In this document: piece by piece, positions 1 through 8,771 of the stretch | How the letters are laid out: every line of letters begins with the position of its first letter | How positions within the stretch are numbered: position 1 is the first letter of the stretch | Assembly: GCF_900105785.1 (NCBI RefSeq) | Contig: NZ_LT629799.1 | Span: forward strand, 3,224,001 to 3,288,000 | Source: Microlunatus sagamiharensis | Lineage (GTDB): Bacteria > Actinomycetota > Actinomycetes > Propionibacteriales > Propionibacteriaceae | Length of the DNA: 64,000 bases | Reading direction: 5' to 3' | Position numbers and translations under genes: made by a program | Notes under the pieces: model-generated | What the model was told of the DNA's origin: nothing | The model's database searches: none | Seen by the model: the letters and a program-made list of their open reading frames with translations, nothing else

Positions 1-112
1 GATCAGGTCGGCCTACCGCCAGCCCTTCGGGACCTTCACGGGCACCCTCCCCGGCGGCCTGGTGGTCCAGCATGCCTGGGGCGTCATGGAGCAGCACCGC
101 GCCCTGTGGTGA
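1..112 (+). CDS. 3' end of a probable DUF2804 family protein (truncated by window edge)
   Basis: Only the last 36 codons are present; reading from base 2 the frame is open to the TGA at 110-112. The tail contains SAYRQPFGTFTG and ends GVMEQHRALW, which resembles what I recall of the C-terminus of the DUF2804 family, a protein of unknown function common in actinobacteria. The gene converges on the ZIP transporter gene with only 13 bp between stops. With so little sequence the family call is tentative, but that this is a real gene end is likely because of its codon bias and the convergent fit. Confidence 0.5.
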   Translation, partial: IRSAYRQPFGTFTGTLPGGLVVQHAWGVMEQHRALW

Positions 113-125
113 GCGGGCGGGCGGG

Positions 126-839
126 TCAGACGAGCTCGGAGAGCACGAGGTAGATCAGGAAGCCGACGAAGAACCCGACGCTGCCGATGCTCGTCTCGCC
201 CTTGGCGTGGGCCTCGACGAGCAGCTCCTCGGTCGCGAGGTACATGAAGGCGACCGCGCCGAAGGCGAGGACGCCGGCCAGGACGGACGGGCTCGCGGAG
301 GCGAGCAGCACCACGCCCAGCGCGGTCCCGACGACGGTCAGCAGCGCGAGCACGACCGGGGCGAGCGCCACGAAGCGCCGAGTGACCGAGCCGGCCAGGC
401 TCGCCGACAGCGACAGACCGACGAACAGGTACTCCACGGCCAGCGCGACCGTGAGCAGGACCCCGACCCGCTGCTCGGCCGCGAAGCCGGCACCGAGGAT
501 CAGCCCGTCGATGAAGAAGTCGACGCCGATCGCGACGGCGAGCCCGATCGGCAGCCCGGCGCGCCCGGAGGTCGCACGCCGCTCCTCGAGCCGCTCGCCG
601 ACCGCACGGAAGCCGAACATCACCGCGATGCCCACCGCGAAGCCGACGACGGCGACGAGGGGCGAGCGCTCCAGCACCCCGGGCAGCAGCTCGATCGCCG
701 CGGCCGCGAAGACCACGCCGGCGGCGAAGTGCTGCAGCCCGCTGGTGAGCCGGACCCCGGGTGGCCGCAGCGCCGCGACCGCGCCCGACACCGCCGCCGC
801 GAGCACCGGGACGAGGGCGAGCAGCAGCACGACTCCCAC
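126..839 (-). CDS. ZIP family metal transporter
   Basis: A 237-residue integral membrane protein with about eight hydrophobic segments and a charged loop near residues 78-95 (GERLEERR), the layout of ZIP (zinc/iron permease) proteins that import divalent metals. Segment 4 carries GVDFFIDGLILG and segment 5 carries EYLFVGLSLS, at the places where classical ZIPs have HNFPEG and HEIPEG metal ligands; Asp/Glu replace the usual His. It is the last gene of a minus-strand run, 9 bp after the ankyrin gene, so it is probably co-transcribed with it. ZIP membership is fairly secure; the metal is unknown. Confidence 0.8.
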   Translation of the reverse strand: MGVVLLLALVPVLAAAVSGAVAALRPPGVRLTSGLQHFAAGVVFAAAAIELLPGVLERSPLVAVVGFAVGIAVMFGFRAVGERLEERRATSGRAGLPIGLAVAIGVDFFIDGLILGAGFAAEQRVGVLLTVALAVEYLFVGLSLSASLAGSVTRRFVALAPVVLALLTVVGTALGVVLLASASPSVLAGVLAFGAVAFMYLATEELLVEAHAKGETSIGSVGFFVGFLIYLVLSELV

Positions 840-848
840 GGCCGGCGC

Positions 849-1865
849 CTACCCCGTCCCGGCGCGCGTCACCGGCCGCAGCAGGGCGGCGGTGGCGTCC
901 GCGTACGCCCACTCCGCCCACCCCAGCGGGGTCGCGTCGTGCGCGTCGTCGCGCACCTGAGGGTCGGCGCCGACCTCGAGCAGCGCGGACACCAGCTCGA
1001 CGTCGCCGATCCAGGCCGCGTGGTGGAGCAGGGTGCGCCCGTGGGCCCGGGCGTCGGGGTCGGCCCCCTCGGACACCACCCGCCGCACCCCCAGCGGCGT
1101 CGCGGAGGCGAAGACCGGGGGCAGCGGCTGCCGCTCGCGCCAGGGCGAGGGCTCGTCCGCGGGCGTGCCGTCGGTGAAGCCGTGCGCGGCGAGCAGGGCC
1201 AGCCGGTCGGTGAGCCCGTGCTCGCGCGCCCAGTCCACCTGCAGCGCCACCATGCGCTGCGGGGAGTCCTGCCGCTCCCCCAGCCGCCGGCGCCACGCCC
1301 CGGCGTCCCCGCGCCCGAGCCCGTGCGCGAGCAGCAGGCGGAGGTGGCCGTCGTCGCGGGCGAACATCCGGTCGTAGAGCGCCTGGCCGTCGTGGGGGTC
1401 GGCGCCACGCTCGAGCAGCAGCCCGGCGAGCAGGTCGCCCTGGGGATGGCGCGGCGTCCGGCCCGGGCCCTGCTCGCCCTCGCCGAAGCAGCCCGTGAGC
1501 ACGGTGAACGGCGGCACCCGGCCGCCGAGCTGGACGCCGGCGTCGGGGTCGGCGCCCGCATCGAGCAGCAACCGCGCGGTGGCGTACGGGTCCCGCTGCC
1601 GGACGCGGGCGTAGGCGAGGCACATCAGCGCCGTCCAGCCGTCCTCGCGGCGGGTGGCGGTGGCGAGGCCGGGGTCGCGTCGGAGGTGGCGTCGGACGGC
1701 CTCGGCGTCCCCGACGGCCGCGGCCACGAAGGGGTCCTCCGCGACCAGGCCGGGGTGCTCGGCGAGCAGCGCCTCGGCGCGCGCCCAGCGGTCGGGACCG
1801 TCGTCGAGGTAGGTGAGCCGGGCGAGCGCGAGGACGTCCTCGCCCGCACCCGGCCCCGCGGTCAT
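849..1865 (-). CDS. Ankyrin repeat protein
   Basis: A 338-residue soluble protein. Ankyrin-type units are visible near residues 60-95 (DGWTALMCLAYARV, LLLDAGADPDAGV), 130-160 (LLAGLLLERGADPHDG) and 250-320 (GRTLLHHAAWIGDVEL, ALLEVGADPQVRDD, ATPLGWAEWAYADATA). Such proteins mediate protein-protein contacts; no enzymatic domain is seen. The ATG overlaps the stop of the upstream Usp gene as ATGA (1862-1865), so the two are translationally coupled. Neighbours are a carboxylate importer and a ZIP transporter, but the partner bound by the repeats cannot be inferred. Confidence 0.85.
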   Translation of the reverse strand: MTAGPGAGEDVLALARLTYLDDGPDRWARAEALLAEHPGLVAEDPFVAAAVGDAEAVRRHLRRDPGLATATRREDGWTALMCLAYARVRQRDPYATARLLLDAGADPDAGVQLGGRVPPFTVLTGCFGEGEQGPGRTPRHPQGDLLAGLLLERGADPHDGQALYDRMFARDDGHLRLLLAHGLGRGDAGAWRRRLGERQDSPQRMVALQVDWAREHGLTDRLALLAAHGFTDGTPADEPSPWRERQPLPPVFASATPLGVRRVVSEGADPDARAHGRTLLHHAAWIGDVELVSALLEVGADPQVRDDAHDATPLGWAEWAYADATAALLRPVTRAGTG

Positions 1866-2254
1866 GCCTTGACGGCCAGGACCGCGTGCTGCGCCGTGAG
1901 GAGGATCCGGCTGGCCGCGCTGCCGAGGATGAGCTTGCCGACGGGGGAACGCCGCCGCAGCCCGATGACGATGAGGTCGGCGTCGAGCTCCTCGGCCACG
2001 GCGTCGAGGTCCTCCGCGACGTCGTCCCAGGTCTGCGGCTGCCGGAGCTCGGCCTCGACGTCGAGACCCTCGAGCTCGGCCCGCAGCTCATCGAGCGCGT
2101 CGCCCGCGAGGTAGCGGTCGTCGACCAGCGAGTCGCCGCGGGAGGTGTTGACGACCACGAGGCGGACGCCGCGCAGCCGGGCCTCCTCGATCCCGGTGGC
2201 GAGGGCCGCCCGGCCCTCCGCGCTGGGCACGTAACCGACCACGACACCGCTCAC
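1862..2254 (-). CDS. Universal stress protein (UspA family)
   Basis: A 130-residue single-domain Usp fold protein: beta-strand [15 protein letters not shown] at the N-terminus, [12 protein letters not shown] in the middle, and the ATP-loop-like region [27 protein letters not shown] near residues 93-119 (G-x2-G-x9-G-S type). The GTG start is chosen because it overlaps the tctA stop as GTGA (2251-2254) and has AGGAGG about 7 nt upstream inside tctA. Usp proteins respond to stress and starvation; coupling to a tripartite carboxylate permease gene suggests joint expression with solute uptake, which is inference. Confidence 0.9.
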   Translation of the reverse strand: MSGVVVGYVPSAEGRAALATGIEEARLRGVRLVVVNTSRGDSLVDDRYLAGDALDELRAELEGLDVEAELRQPQTWDDVAEDLDAVAEELDADLIVIGLRRRSPVGKLILGSAASRILLTAQHAVLAVKA

Positions 2255-3747
2255 GCGGCCACCTCCTGACGACGACGGAACCGGCGCAGCACCGGCGGGC
2301 CGACGACGGCGAGCACCGCCACGAGCAGCACGACGACGCTGAAGGGCGAGGAGACGAGCACGCTCGTGTCGCCGTCGCTGATGGCCAGCGCGCGGCGCAG
2401 GTTGGTCTCGGCGACCGGGCCCAGGATCAGGCCGATGACGGCCGGCGCCACCGGCCAGCCGAAGCGCCGCATCGCGAAGCCGAGCAGGCCCAGGACCAGC
2501 AGGATCACGAGGTCGAAGGGGTCGGCGTTCACCGCGTACGAGCCGAGCGAGGCGAACATCAGGATCCCGGCGTACAGGTAGGGCCGCGGGATCTTCAGCA
2601 GCTTCACCCACACGCCCACGAGCGGCAGGTTGAGCACGAGCAGCATCGTGTTGCCGATGAACAGCGACGCGATGAGCGTCCAGACGAGGGCCGACTCGGT
2701 GGTCAGCAGCGTCGGGCCGGGCTGGATGCCGTAGCCCTGGAAGGCGGCCAGCAGGATCGCGGCCGTGGCCGAGGTCGGCAGCCCGAGGGTCAGCAGCGGC
2801 ACCAGGACGCCGGCCGCCGCCGCGTTGTTCGCCGCCTCGGGCCCGGCGACGCCCTCGATGGCCCCCTTGCCGAAGTCCTCCGGGTGCTTGGTCAGGCGGC
2901 GCTCGGTGGCGTACGAGAGGAAGGTCGGGATCTCCGCGCCGCCCGCGGGCAGCGCGCCGAAGGGGAAGCCGAACGCGGTCCCGCGCAGCCAGGGCTTCCA
3001 GGAGCGGCGGAGGTCCTCGCGGGTCATGAACCTCCCGGTCGTGCTCATCACCCGGACCGGCCCGTGCCGCAGCCGCGACGCGACGTGCAGGGCCTCGCCG
3101 ACCGCGAAGAGGGCGACGGCCACGACGACCACGTCGATGCCGTCGCTCAGCTGCGGGACGCCGAGGGTGAAGCGCTGCTGGCCGGTGAGCAGGTCGGTGC
3201 CGACGAGGCCGAGGAAGAGCCCGATGCACAGCGACGCGAGGCCGCGCAGCGGCGAGGCGCCGAGCACCGTGGAGACCGCGACGAAGGCGAGCAGCGCGAG
3301 GGCGAAGTAGTCGGCGGGCCCGATGGCGACCGCGAGCGAGACCACGACCGGGGCGAGGAAGGCGAGCGCGAGGGTGGCGATCGTGCCGGCCACGAAGGAC
3401 CCGATGGCCGCGGTCCCGAGCGCGGCGGCGCCGCGGCCGGCCTTGGCCATCAGGTTGCCCTCGAGCGCGGTCATGATCGAGGACGACTCGCCGGGGGTGT
3501 TGAGCAGGATCGAGGTCGTCGACCCGCCGTACATGCCGCCGTAGTAGATGCCGGCGAACATGATGAACGCGCTCGTCGGCTCGAGCACGTAGGTGATCGG
3601 CAGCAGCAGCGCGACGGTCATCGCCGGGCCGATGCCGGGCAGCACGCCGACGGCGGTGCCGAGCAGCGTCCCGATCAGCGCGAAGAGCAGGTTCAGGGGC
3701 GTCACCGCGTCGGCGAAGCCCTGCATGAGCTGGCTGAAGGCCTCCAT
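2251..3747 (-). CDS. tctA: Tripartite tricarboxylate transporter permease, large subunit
   Basis: A 498-residue polytopic protein with about 12 membrane segments and the TctA signature near residues 25-60 ([20 protein letters not shown]) followed by [18 protein letters not shown]. TctA is the large permease subunit that, with TctB and the extracytoplasmic TctC binding protein, imports tricarboxylates or related organic acids using an ion gradient. The gene lies 52 bp after tctB and overlaps the following usp gene by four bases. Length and motifs match the family fully; the substrate is not predictable from sequence because TctC paralogues diverge widely. Confidence 0.95.
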   Translation of the reverse strand: MEAFSQLMQGFADAVTPLNLLFALIGTLLGTAVGVLPGIGPAMTVALLLPITYVLEPTSAFIMFAGIYYGGMYGGSTTSILLNTPGESSSIMTALEGNLMAKAGRGAAALGTAAIGSFVAGTIATLALAFLAPVVVSLAVAIGPADYFALALLAFVAVSTVLGASPLRGLASLCIGLFLGLVGTDLLTGQQRFTLGVPQLSDGIDVVVVAVALFAVGEALHVASRLRHGPVRVMSTTGRFMTREDLRRSWKPWLRGTAFGFPFGALPAGGAEIPTFLSYATERRLTKHPEDFGKGAIEGVAGPEAANNAAAAGVLVPLLTLGLPTSATAAILLAAFQGYGIQPGPTLLTTESALVWTLIASLFIGNTMLLVLNLPLVGVWVKLLKIPRPYLYAGILMFASLGSYAVNADPFDLVILLVLGLLGFAMRRFGWPVAPAVIGLILGPVAETNLRRALAISDGDTSVLVSSPFSVVVLLVAVLAVVGPPVLRRFRRRQEVAA

Positions 3748-3799
3748 CAGTGTCCTACCTCCTCAGGGGGACGACCCCCTGGAACCCCCGCAAGAAGCA

Positions 3800-4369
3800 T
3801 CAGCCGATCCACCCCGTCGCGAGCTCCAGCAGGATCCCGCCGGGCAGCAGCACGCCGAGCGCCTTCACGAAGACGAGCCAGACGACCACCGAGACGATGC
3901 CGCCCGCCACGAGCGGCCGGACGATCCCCCGCGCCCCGAGGCTCCAGGACACGGCCCCGAACATCAGGGTGACCGCGAGCGGCCAGCCGATCACGTTGAT
4001 CAGCAGGGCGTGGGCGAGGAAGGCGAGCGCGATGGTGCCGACCGAGCGCCACGAGGTCCGCGCGTCCGGGTCGACGTCCTCCCCGCCCTCCTCCGGGCCC
4101 TGGTCGCCGCGCAGCACGCGCACCGCGAGCATCCCGCCGACGACGATCGTCGCGGCCCCGACGAGGTAGGGGAAGAAGCGCGGGCCGACCGTGTTCGAGG
4201 ACCCGGGCACGATGATGCTGCCGGCCCCGACGACCAGGTAGACCCCGAGCAGCGCCAGCAGGACGCCGAGCGCGAGCTCGCCCCAGTTGCGCGGCCGCTC
4301 CGGCGGTGCGACGACCTCCGAGGGGGGCGGCGTCCGGGGCTGCGTGGCCGCCGGCTCGGCGGTGCTCAC
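3800..4369 (-). CDS. tctB: Tripartite tricarboxylate transporter small permease subunit TctB
   Basis: A 189-residue membrane protein with a hydrophilic proline-rich N-terminus and four hydrophobic segments (ELALGVLLALLGVYLVVGAG, FFPYLVGAATIVVGGMLAV, VGTIALAFLAHALLINVIGW and a C-terminal segment ending LLPGGILLELATGWIG), the TctB arrangement. TctB is the small membrane subunit of the TctABC importer. The GTG start overlaps the tctC stop as GTGA (4366-4369). The gap to tctA is 52 bp with an AGGAGG-like site near the tctA start. Confidence 0.92.
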   Translation of the reverse strand: MSTAEPAATQPRTPPPSEVVAPPERPRNWGELALGVLLALLGVYLVVGAGSIIVPGSSNTVGPRFFPYLVGAATIVVGGMLAVRVLRGDQGPEEGGEDVDPDARTSWRSVGTIALAFLAHALLINVIGWPLAVTLMFGAVSWSLGARGIVRPLVAGGIVSVVVWLVFVKALGVLLPGGILLELATGWIG

Positions 4370-5343
4370 ACGAGCCCGATCTCGCGCAGGATCTCGCCCA
4401 CCCGCTGCTCCTCGGCGGCCAGGAAACGGCCGTAGTCGGGACCGGTCTGGAACTCGTCGTCCCAGCCCTGCTTGGCCAGCACGTCGCGCCACTCGGGCGT
4501 GTCGTGGGCCTGCTGCACGATCTCGGTCAGGTCGGCCAGTGCCTGCTCTGAGATGTCCGGGTGGGTCATCAGCCCCCGCCAGTTGGACACCACCAGGTCG
4601 AAGCCGGCCTCGGTCAGCGTCGGGACGTCCGGCACCTGCGCGGAGCGCCTCTCCCCCGAGACGGCCCACCCCTTGAGGTCGCCGGAGAGCACCTGCTCGC
4701 CGTACTCGCCGACGCCGGAGATGCCGGCGGCGACCTGGTTGCCCAGCAGGGCGGCGAGCGACTGCCCGCCACCGGAGTAGGCGATGTAGTTGATCTGCTT
4801 GGGGTCGACGTCGCCCGCCTGGGCCAGCAGCCCTGCGAGCACCTGGTCGGTGCCGCCCGCCGAACCACCCGCGATCGGCAGCGAGCGGGGGTCCTTCCGC
4901 CAGGCCTCGACGAACTCGGCCAGCGAGGCGTACGGGCTGGCGGCCGGCGCCACGACGATCTCCGGCTCCCCGATGACCCGGGCCACCGGCGTGACGTCGC
5001 CCAGCCCGACCGGGGACTCGTTGGTCTCGATCGCGCCGACCATGACCAGGCCCATCATCATCAGCAGCGCGTCGTCGCTCTCGCGCGCGAGCTGGCCGAG
5101 CCCGATGGTGCCGCCGGCGCCCTCGACGTTGAAGACCTGGACGTTGCGGGCCAGGCCGGCGGAGCGGATCACCCGCTGCAGCAGGCGGGCGGTGGTGTCC
5201 CAGCCGCCCCCCGGGCTCGCCGGCGCCATGATGCGCAGCCGGGACAGGTCGCCGGGCTTGGCCACGGTCCCGGCGCACCCGGTCGCGGCCAGGGCCGTCG
5301 TGCCCAGCGCCCCGGCCAGGAACCCCCGGCGGCTCAACCCCAC
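4366..5343 (-). CDS. tctC: Tripartite tricarboxylate transporter substrate-binding lipoprotein TctC
   Basis: A 325-residue extracytoplasmic binding protein. The N-terminus has a twin-arginine motif ([11 protein letters not shown]) and a lipobox ending AATGC, so it is probably a Tat-exported lipoprotein. The body shows the Bug/TctC features: [18 protein letters not shown], an [15 protein letters not shown] segment and [12 protein letters not shown]. It captures the carboxylate and delivers it to TctAB. GTG is the start, preceded by GAGGAGG 7-8 nt upstream. It is the first gene of the minus-strand tct operon, and its promoter must lie in the 174-bp divergent gap shared with the TerC gene. Substrate unknown. 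Confidence 0.93.
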   Translation of the reverse strand: MGLSRRGFLAGALGTTALAATGCAGTVAKPGDLSRLRIMAPASPGGGWDTTARLLQRVIRSAGLARNVQVFNVEGAGGTIGLGQLARESDDALLMMMGLVMVGAIETNESPVGLGDVTPVARVIGEPEIVVAPAASPYASLAEFVEAWRKDPRSLPIAGGSAGGTDQVLAGLLAQAGDVDPKQINYIAYSGGGQSLAALLGNQVAAGISGVGEYGEQVLSGDLKGWAVSGERRSAQVPDVPTLTEAGFDLVVSNWRGLMTHPDISEQALADLTEIVQQAHDTPEWRDVLAKQGWDDEFQTGPDYGRFLAAEEQRVGEILREIGLV

Positions 5344-5517
5344 GCGGTCCTCCTCGACGTCGTCGTCAGGAAATCGTGACCCGGACTAGGAAGCCGGGCA
5401 ATGGAAAGGCGGCACCTTACGCCCTGCCCCTCCCGTCGGCGAAACCGGGGCCCCGAAAAGCCACTATCCTTGAGGTTCTCGCCCGTTCCCGGCCCACCGA
5501 CAGGAGAAGCGCCCCGA
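5344..5517. promoter_or_regulatory. Divergent regulatory region between tctC and the terC-like gene
   Basis: This 174-bp gap separates divergent starts. On the plus strand a -10-like TATCCT lies at 5465-5470 and AGGAGA at 5502-5507 serves as ribosome binding site for the TerC gene. No yybP-ykoY manganese riboswitch consensus (often upstream of TerC-type genes in other bacteria) could be recognised. The minus-strand promoter for tctC is not identifiable by eye. Confidence 0.4.
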
Positions 5518-6750
5518 ATGGACGTCTCACCCCTCGCCTGGACCCTCACGATCGCCTTCGTGGTGGCTCTGCTGCTGTTCGACTTCATCTTCCACGTGCG
5601 CAAGGCGCACACCCCCTCGCTCGGCGAGGCCGCCCGCTGGTCGGCCGTCTACGTCGGGATCGCGATCCTCTTCGGCGTCGGCGTGCTGGTGCTCGGCGGC
5701 AGCGAGGCGGGCGGTGAGTACTTCGCCGGCTACATCACCGAGAAGGCGCTCAGCGTCGACAACCTGTTCGTCTTCCTGATCATCATGACGAGCTTCAAGG
5801 TGCCGCGCGCCGACCAGCAGAAGGTGCTGCTCTTCGGCATCGTCTTCTCGCTGATCGCCCGGACCGGCTTCATCTTCCTCGGCGCCGCGCTGATCAACAG
5901 CTTCGCCTGGGTCTTCTACCTGTTCGGCCTGATCCTGCTGCTCACCGCCGGCAACCTGATCAAGTCCCAGGGCGAGGACGGCCACGAGGCCGACAACATC
6001 ATGATCAGGGTCGCCCGGAGGCTCTTCCACACCTCCGACCGCTACGACGGCGACAAGCTGTTCACCGTCGAGAACGGCAAGCGCGTGATGACCCCGATGC
6101 TGCTGGTGATGGCGGCCATCGGCGGCACCGACATCCTCTTCGCCCTCGACTCGATCCCGGCGATCTTCGGCCTGACGCAGAACGTCTTCATCGTCTTCAC
6201 CGCGACGGCCTTCTCGCTGCTGGGCCTGCGCCAGCTCTACTTCCTCATCGACGGCCTGCTCGACCGGTTGATCTACCTGAGCTACGGCCTCGCGGCGATC
6301 CTCGGCTTCATCGGCGTGAAGCTCATCCTGCACGCCCTCCACGAGAACAACGTGCCGTTCATCAACGACGGCGAGCACGTGGACGTGGTCGAGATCAGCA
6401 CCCCGGTGTCGCTCTCGGTGATCATCGGCGTCCTCGTCGTCACCGTCGTCGCCTCGCTCGTGAGCCCCAAGGGCCGTGCGCAGAACGCGGTCTCCGGCGC
6501 CCGCCGGCACGCGACGCAGTACCTCGACGCCAACTTCGAGGCCGACCCCGGGCTGCGCCAGAAGATCTACGACGACCTCCTCGACGAGGAGCAGACGATC
6601 CTCGGGCTCCCGGAGAAGTACCGCTCCCGGATCCGCGAGGAGGACAAGCTGATGCGGCTGCTGAAGGACGCGCACGCCGAGCACGACGCGTACCTCGCCG
6701 AGCCGGGGACCACGGGCGACGCCCGCGAGCACGCCCGGATCGTGCAGTAG
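5518..6750 (+). CDS. TerC family integral membrane protein
   Basis: A 410-residue polytopic protein. Hallmarks of the TerC family are seen: EKALSVDNLFVFLIIM near residue 75, and GGTDILFALDSIPAIFGLT near residue 200, whose acidic residues sit in membrane segments and are thought to bind metal. TerC/Alx proteins are associated with tellurite resistance and with manganese efflux, in part supplying exported metalloenzymes. A hydrophilic C-terminal tail of about 90 residues follows the last membrane segment. ATG at 5518 is chosen because AGGAGA lies 10 nt upstream and the conserved hydrophobic N-terminus starts there. It stands alone and converges on asnB. Confidence 0.92.
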   Translation: MDVSPLAWTLTIAFVVALLLFDFIFHVRKAHTPSLGEAARWSAVYVGIAILFGVGVLVLGGSEAGGEYFAGYITEKALSVDNLFVFLIIMTSFKVPRADQQKVLLFGIVFSLIARTGFIFLGAALINSFAWVFYLFGLILLLTAGNLIKSQGEDGHEADNIMIRVARRLFHTSDRYDGDKLFTVENGKRVMTPMLLVMAAIGGTDILFALDSIPAIFGLTQNVFIVFTATAFSLLGLRQLYFLIDGLLDRLIYLSYGLAAILGFIGVKLILHALHENNVPFINDGEHVDVVEISTPVSLSVIIGVLVVTVVASLVSPKGRAQNAVSGARRHATQYLDANFEADPGLRQKIYDDLLDEEQTILGLPEKYRSRIREEDKLMRLLKDAHAEHDAYLAEPGTTGDAREHARIVQ

Positions 6751-6767
6751 CCGAGCCGCCGCAGGGC

Positions 6768-6803
6768 GGGACGCACCGCACGGCGTCGGCCGCGGTGCGT
6801 CCC
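6768..6803. terminator. Bidirectional stem-loop terminator between terC-like gene and asnB
   Basis: A perfect 12-bp stem (6768-6779 GGGACGCACCGC with 6792-6803) and 12-nt loop fills the 72-bp gap between two convergent stops. There is no U-tract, which is common for actinobacterial terminators. Confidence 0.75.
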
Positions 6804-6822
6804 CGCCGGTCCCGGCCGCGCC

Positions 6823-8676
6823 TCAGCCCGCGAGGTCCAGGGTCGGCGCGTACTCCTCGATCCACGTGGCGAGGTCGAGGGTGCGCTCCAGGCCCGCCCG
6901 GCCGAACATGGTCGGGTTGTCGCTCAGCGCGACCTCGTGGGCGAGCCAGTCGCGGTCCATGATCTCGAACACCGCGTGGTCGCCCTGCGACAGCAGCTCG
7001 CGGCCCTGGGCCCGCAGGGCGGCGGCGTACGCCGGGTCCTGGGTCGAGGGGTAGGGCGACTTGACGCGCTCCACGACCGAGTGCGGCAGCACGTCGGCGG
7101 TGGCCCCGCGCAGCAGCGACTTCTCCCGCCCGTCGTAGGTCTTGAGCGCCCAGGGCGCGTTGTAGACGTACTCGACGAGGCGGTGGTCGCAGAAGGGCAC
7201 CCGCACCTCCAGCCCGGTGGCCATGCTCGTGCGGTCCTTGCGGTCCAGCAGCACCCGGACGAAGCGCGTCAGGTGCAGGTGGCTGATCTCGCGCATCCGG
7301 GCCTCGAGCCCGGTCTCGCCCTCGAGGGGCTGCACGTCGGCGAGCGCGGAGCGGTAGCTGTCCTTCACGTAGCCCTGGAGGTCCAGCCGGCCGCGCAGCC
7401 CGGGCTCGTACATCGAGGCCGTCGCCACGTCGTGGTCGCTCCGCCGGGCCGTCCGCAGCGCGATCCAGGGGAACGTGTCGGCCTCGCGGGCGACGGGCGA
7501 GAAGAACTGCTGGTAGCCGCCGAACACCTCGTCGGCCGACTCGCCCGAGAGCGCCACCGTGGAGTGCTGCCGGACCGCCTTGAAGAGCAGGTAGAGCGAG
7601 GCGTCCATGTCGCCGAGCCCGGCCGGCAGGTCGCGCGCGGTGATCACCGTGCGGCGGACCTCGGGGTCGGCCAGCTCGGCGGAGGACAGCACGATGTCGC
7701 GGTGCTCGGTGCCCGACAGGGCGGCGACGTCGTGCACGTACGGCGCGTCCGGCGTCCCGCGCATCTCGTCGGGGACGAAGTTGTCGGCCTGGCCGACGAA
7801 GTCGACCGCGAAGCTGCGCACCTGCTCGCCCTGCCCGGCGAGCTGCCGGGCGGCGAGGGCGGTCAGCGCCGAGGAGTCGAGGCCTCCGGACAGGAGCATG
7901 CAGCGCGGCACGTCGGAGACGAGCTGGCGCGCGACGACGTCGTCGAGCAGGGCGCGGACGTGCTCGACCGTCTCCTCCTGCGAATCGGTGTGCGGGCGCG
8001 TCTCCAGGCGCCAGTAGGTGCTCGTGCGCAGGCCCCGGCGGTCGAGGGTGACCACCGTGCCGGGCACGACCTCGGCCATGCCGTCCCAGACCGCGTGGCC
8101 CGGCGTCTTGACGAAGGCGAAGAGCTCCCGCAGCCCGTCGAGGGTGACCCGCCGCCGCGCCAGCGGGTTCGCCAGCACGGCCTTGGGCTCGGAGCCGAAG
8201 AGCACCCCGTCCGGGGTCTCGTAGTAGTAGAGCGGCTTGACGCCCATGCGGTCGCGGACCAGCGTCAGGCTCTCGTCGCGGGCGTCCCAGACGGCGAAGG
8301 CGAACATGCCGTTGAGCCGCTCGGCGACCGCGCTCCCCCACTCGAGGTAGCCGTGCAGCACGACCTCGGTGTCGGAGTCGGTGACGAAGCGGTGGCCACG
8401 GGCCGCGAGCTCGGCGCGCAGCTCGGTGAAGTTGTACGCCTCGCCGGAGTAGACGAGCGCGACCGCGCCCTCCGGCGTCTCGTACGTCATCGGCTGGCGC
8501 CCGTGCTCGACGTCGATGATGGCGAGCCGGCGGTGTCCGAGCGCGGCGTGCGGGGCCACGAAGGTGCCCTCGTCGTCCGGCCCCCGGCAGGCCATGGTCT
8601 GCGTCATCGCGTCCACCGCCCGCGTCTGCGTCCTCAGGTCGTGGTCGAAGCCCACCCACCCGGCGATCCCGCACAC
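6823..8676 (-). CDS. asnB: Asparagine synthase (glutamine-hydrolysing)
   Basis: A 617-residue class II amidotransferase that makes asparagine from aspartate, ATP and glutamine. The GTG at 8676 is the start because the next codon is the catalytic Cys (CGIAGWVGF), which must become the N-terminal residue, and GGAGG lies 6 nt upstream. The glutaminase domain spans about 1-210 (RGPDDEG, HRRLAIID, YSGEAYNF). The synthetase domain has the PP-loop SGGLDSSALTA near residue 260 and SGESADEVFGGY near 370. Length fits the actinobacterial AsnB type. It is divergent from a TetR regulator across a 95-bp gap with a palindrome. Confidence 0.93.
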   Translation of the reverse strand: MCGIAGWVGFDHDLRTQTRAVDAMTQTMACRGPDDEGTFVAPHAALGHRRLAIIDVEHGRQPMTYETPEGAVALVYSGEAYNFTELRAELAARGHRFVTDSDTEVVLHGYLEWGSAVAERLNGMFAFAVWDARDESLTLVRDRMGVKPLYYYETPDGVLFGSEPKAVLANPLARRRVTLDGLRELFAFVKTPGHAVWDGMAEVVPGTVVTLDRRGLRTSTYWRLETRPHTDSQEETVEHVRALLDDVVARQLVSDVPRCMLLSGGLDSSALTALAARQLAGQGEQVRSFAVDFVGQADNFVPDEMRGTPDAPYVHDVAALSGTEHRDIVLSSAELADPEVRRTVITARDLPAGLGDMDASLYLLFKAVRQHSTVALSGESADEVFGGYQQFFSPVAREADTFPWIALRTARRSDHDVATASMYEPGLRGRLDLQGYVKDSYRSALADVQPLEGETGLEARMREISHLHLTRFVRVLLDRKDRTSMATGLEVRVPFCDHRLVEYVYNAPWALKTYDGREKSLLRGATADVLPHSVVERVKSPYPSTQDPAYAAALRAQGRELLSQGDHAVFEIMDRDWLAHEVALSDNPTMFGRAGLERTLDLATWIEEYAPTLDLAG

Positions 8677-8744
8677 GTCGTCCTCCTCGTCCCGCGCCGC
8701 GTCCGTGCGGCGCATCTCGATAGCGTGGCTAACTGCTCGCCAAA

Positions 8745-8762
8745 CTAGCACCGTCGTGCTAG
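8745..8762. promoter_or_regulatory. 18-bp perfect palindrome, candidate TetR operator
   Basis: CTAGCAC-CGTC-GTGCTAG, 7-bp arms with a 4-bp spacer, lies between asnB and the TetR gene. It overlaps a possible -10 (TAGAAC, 8760-8765) sitting six bases before the TetR GTG, the position expected for autorepression. Binding by this TetR is inferred, not shown. Confidence 0.6.
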
Positions 8763-8771
8763 AACGAGGGC

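Noticed and set aside
5390-5517. Possible yybP-ykoY manganese riboswitch before the TerC gene
   Set aside because: The conserved core bases and paired helices of that class are not present; only a short promoter-plus-leader is seen.
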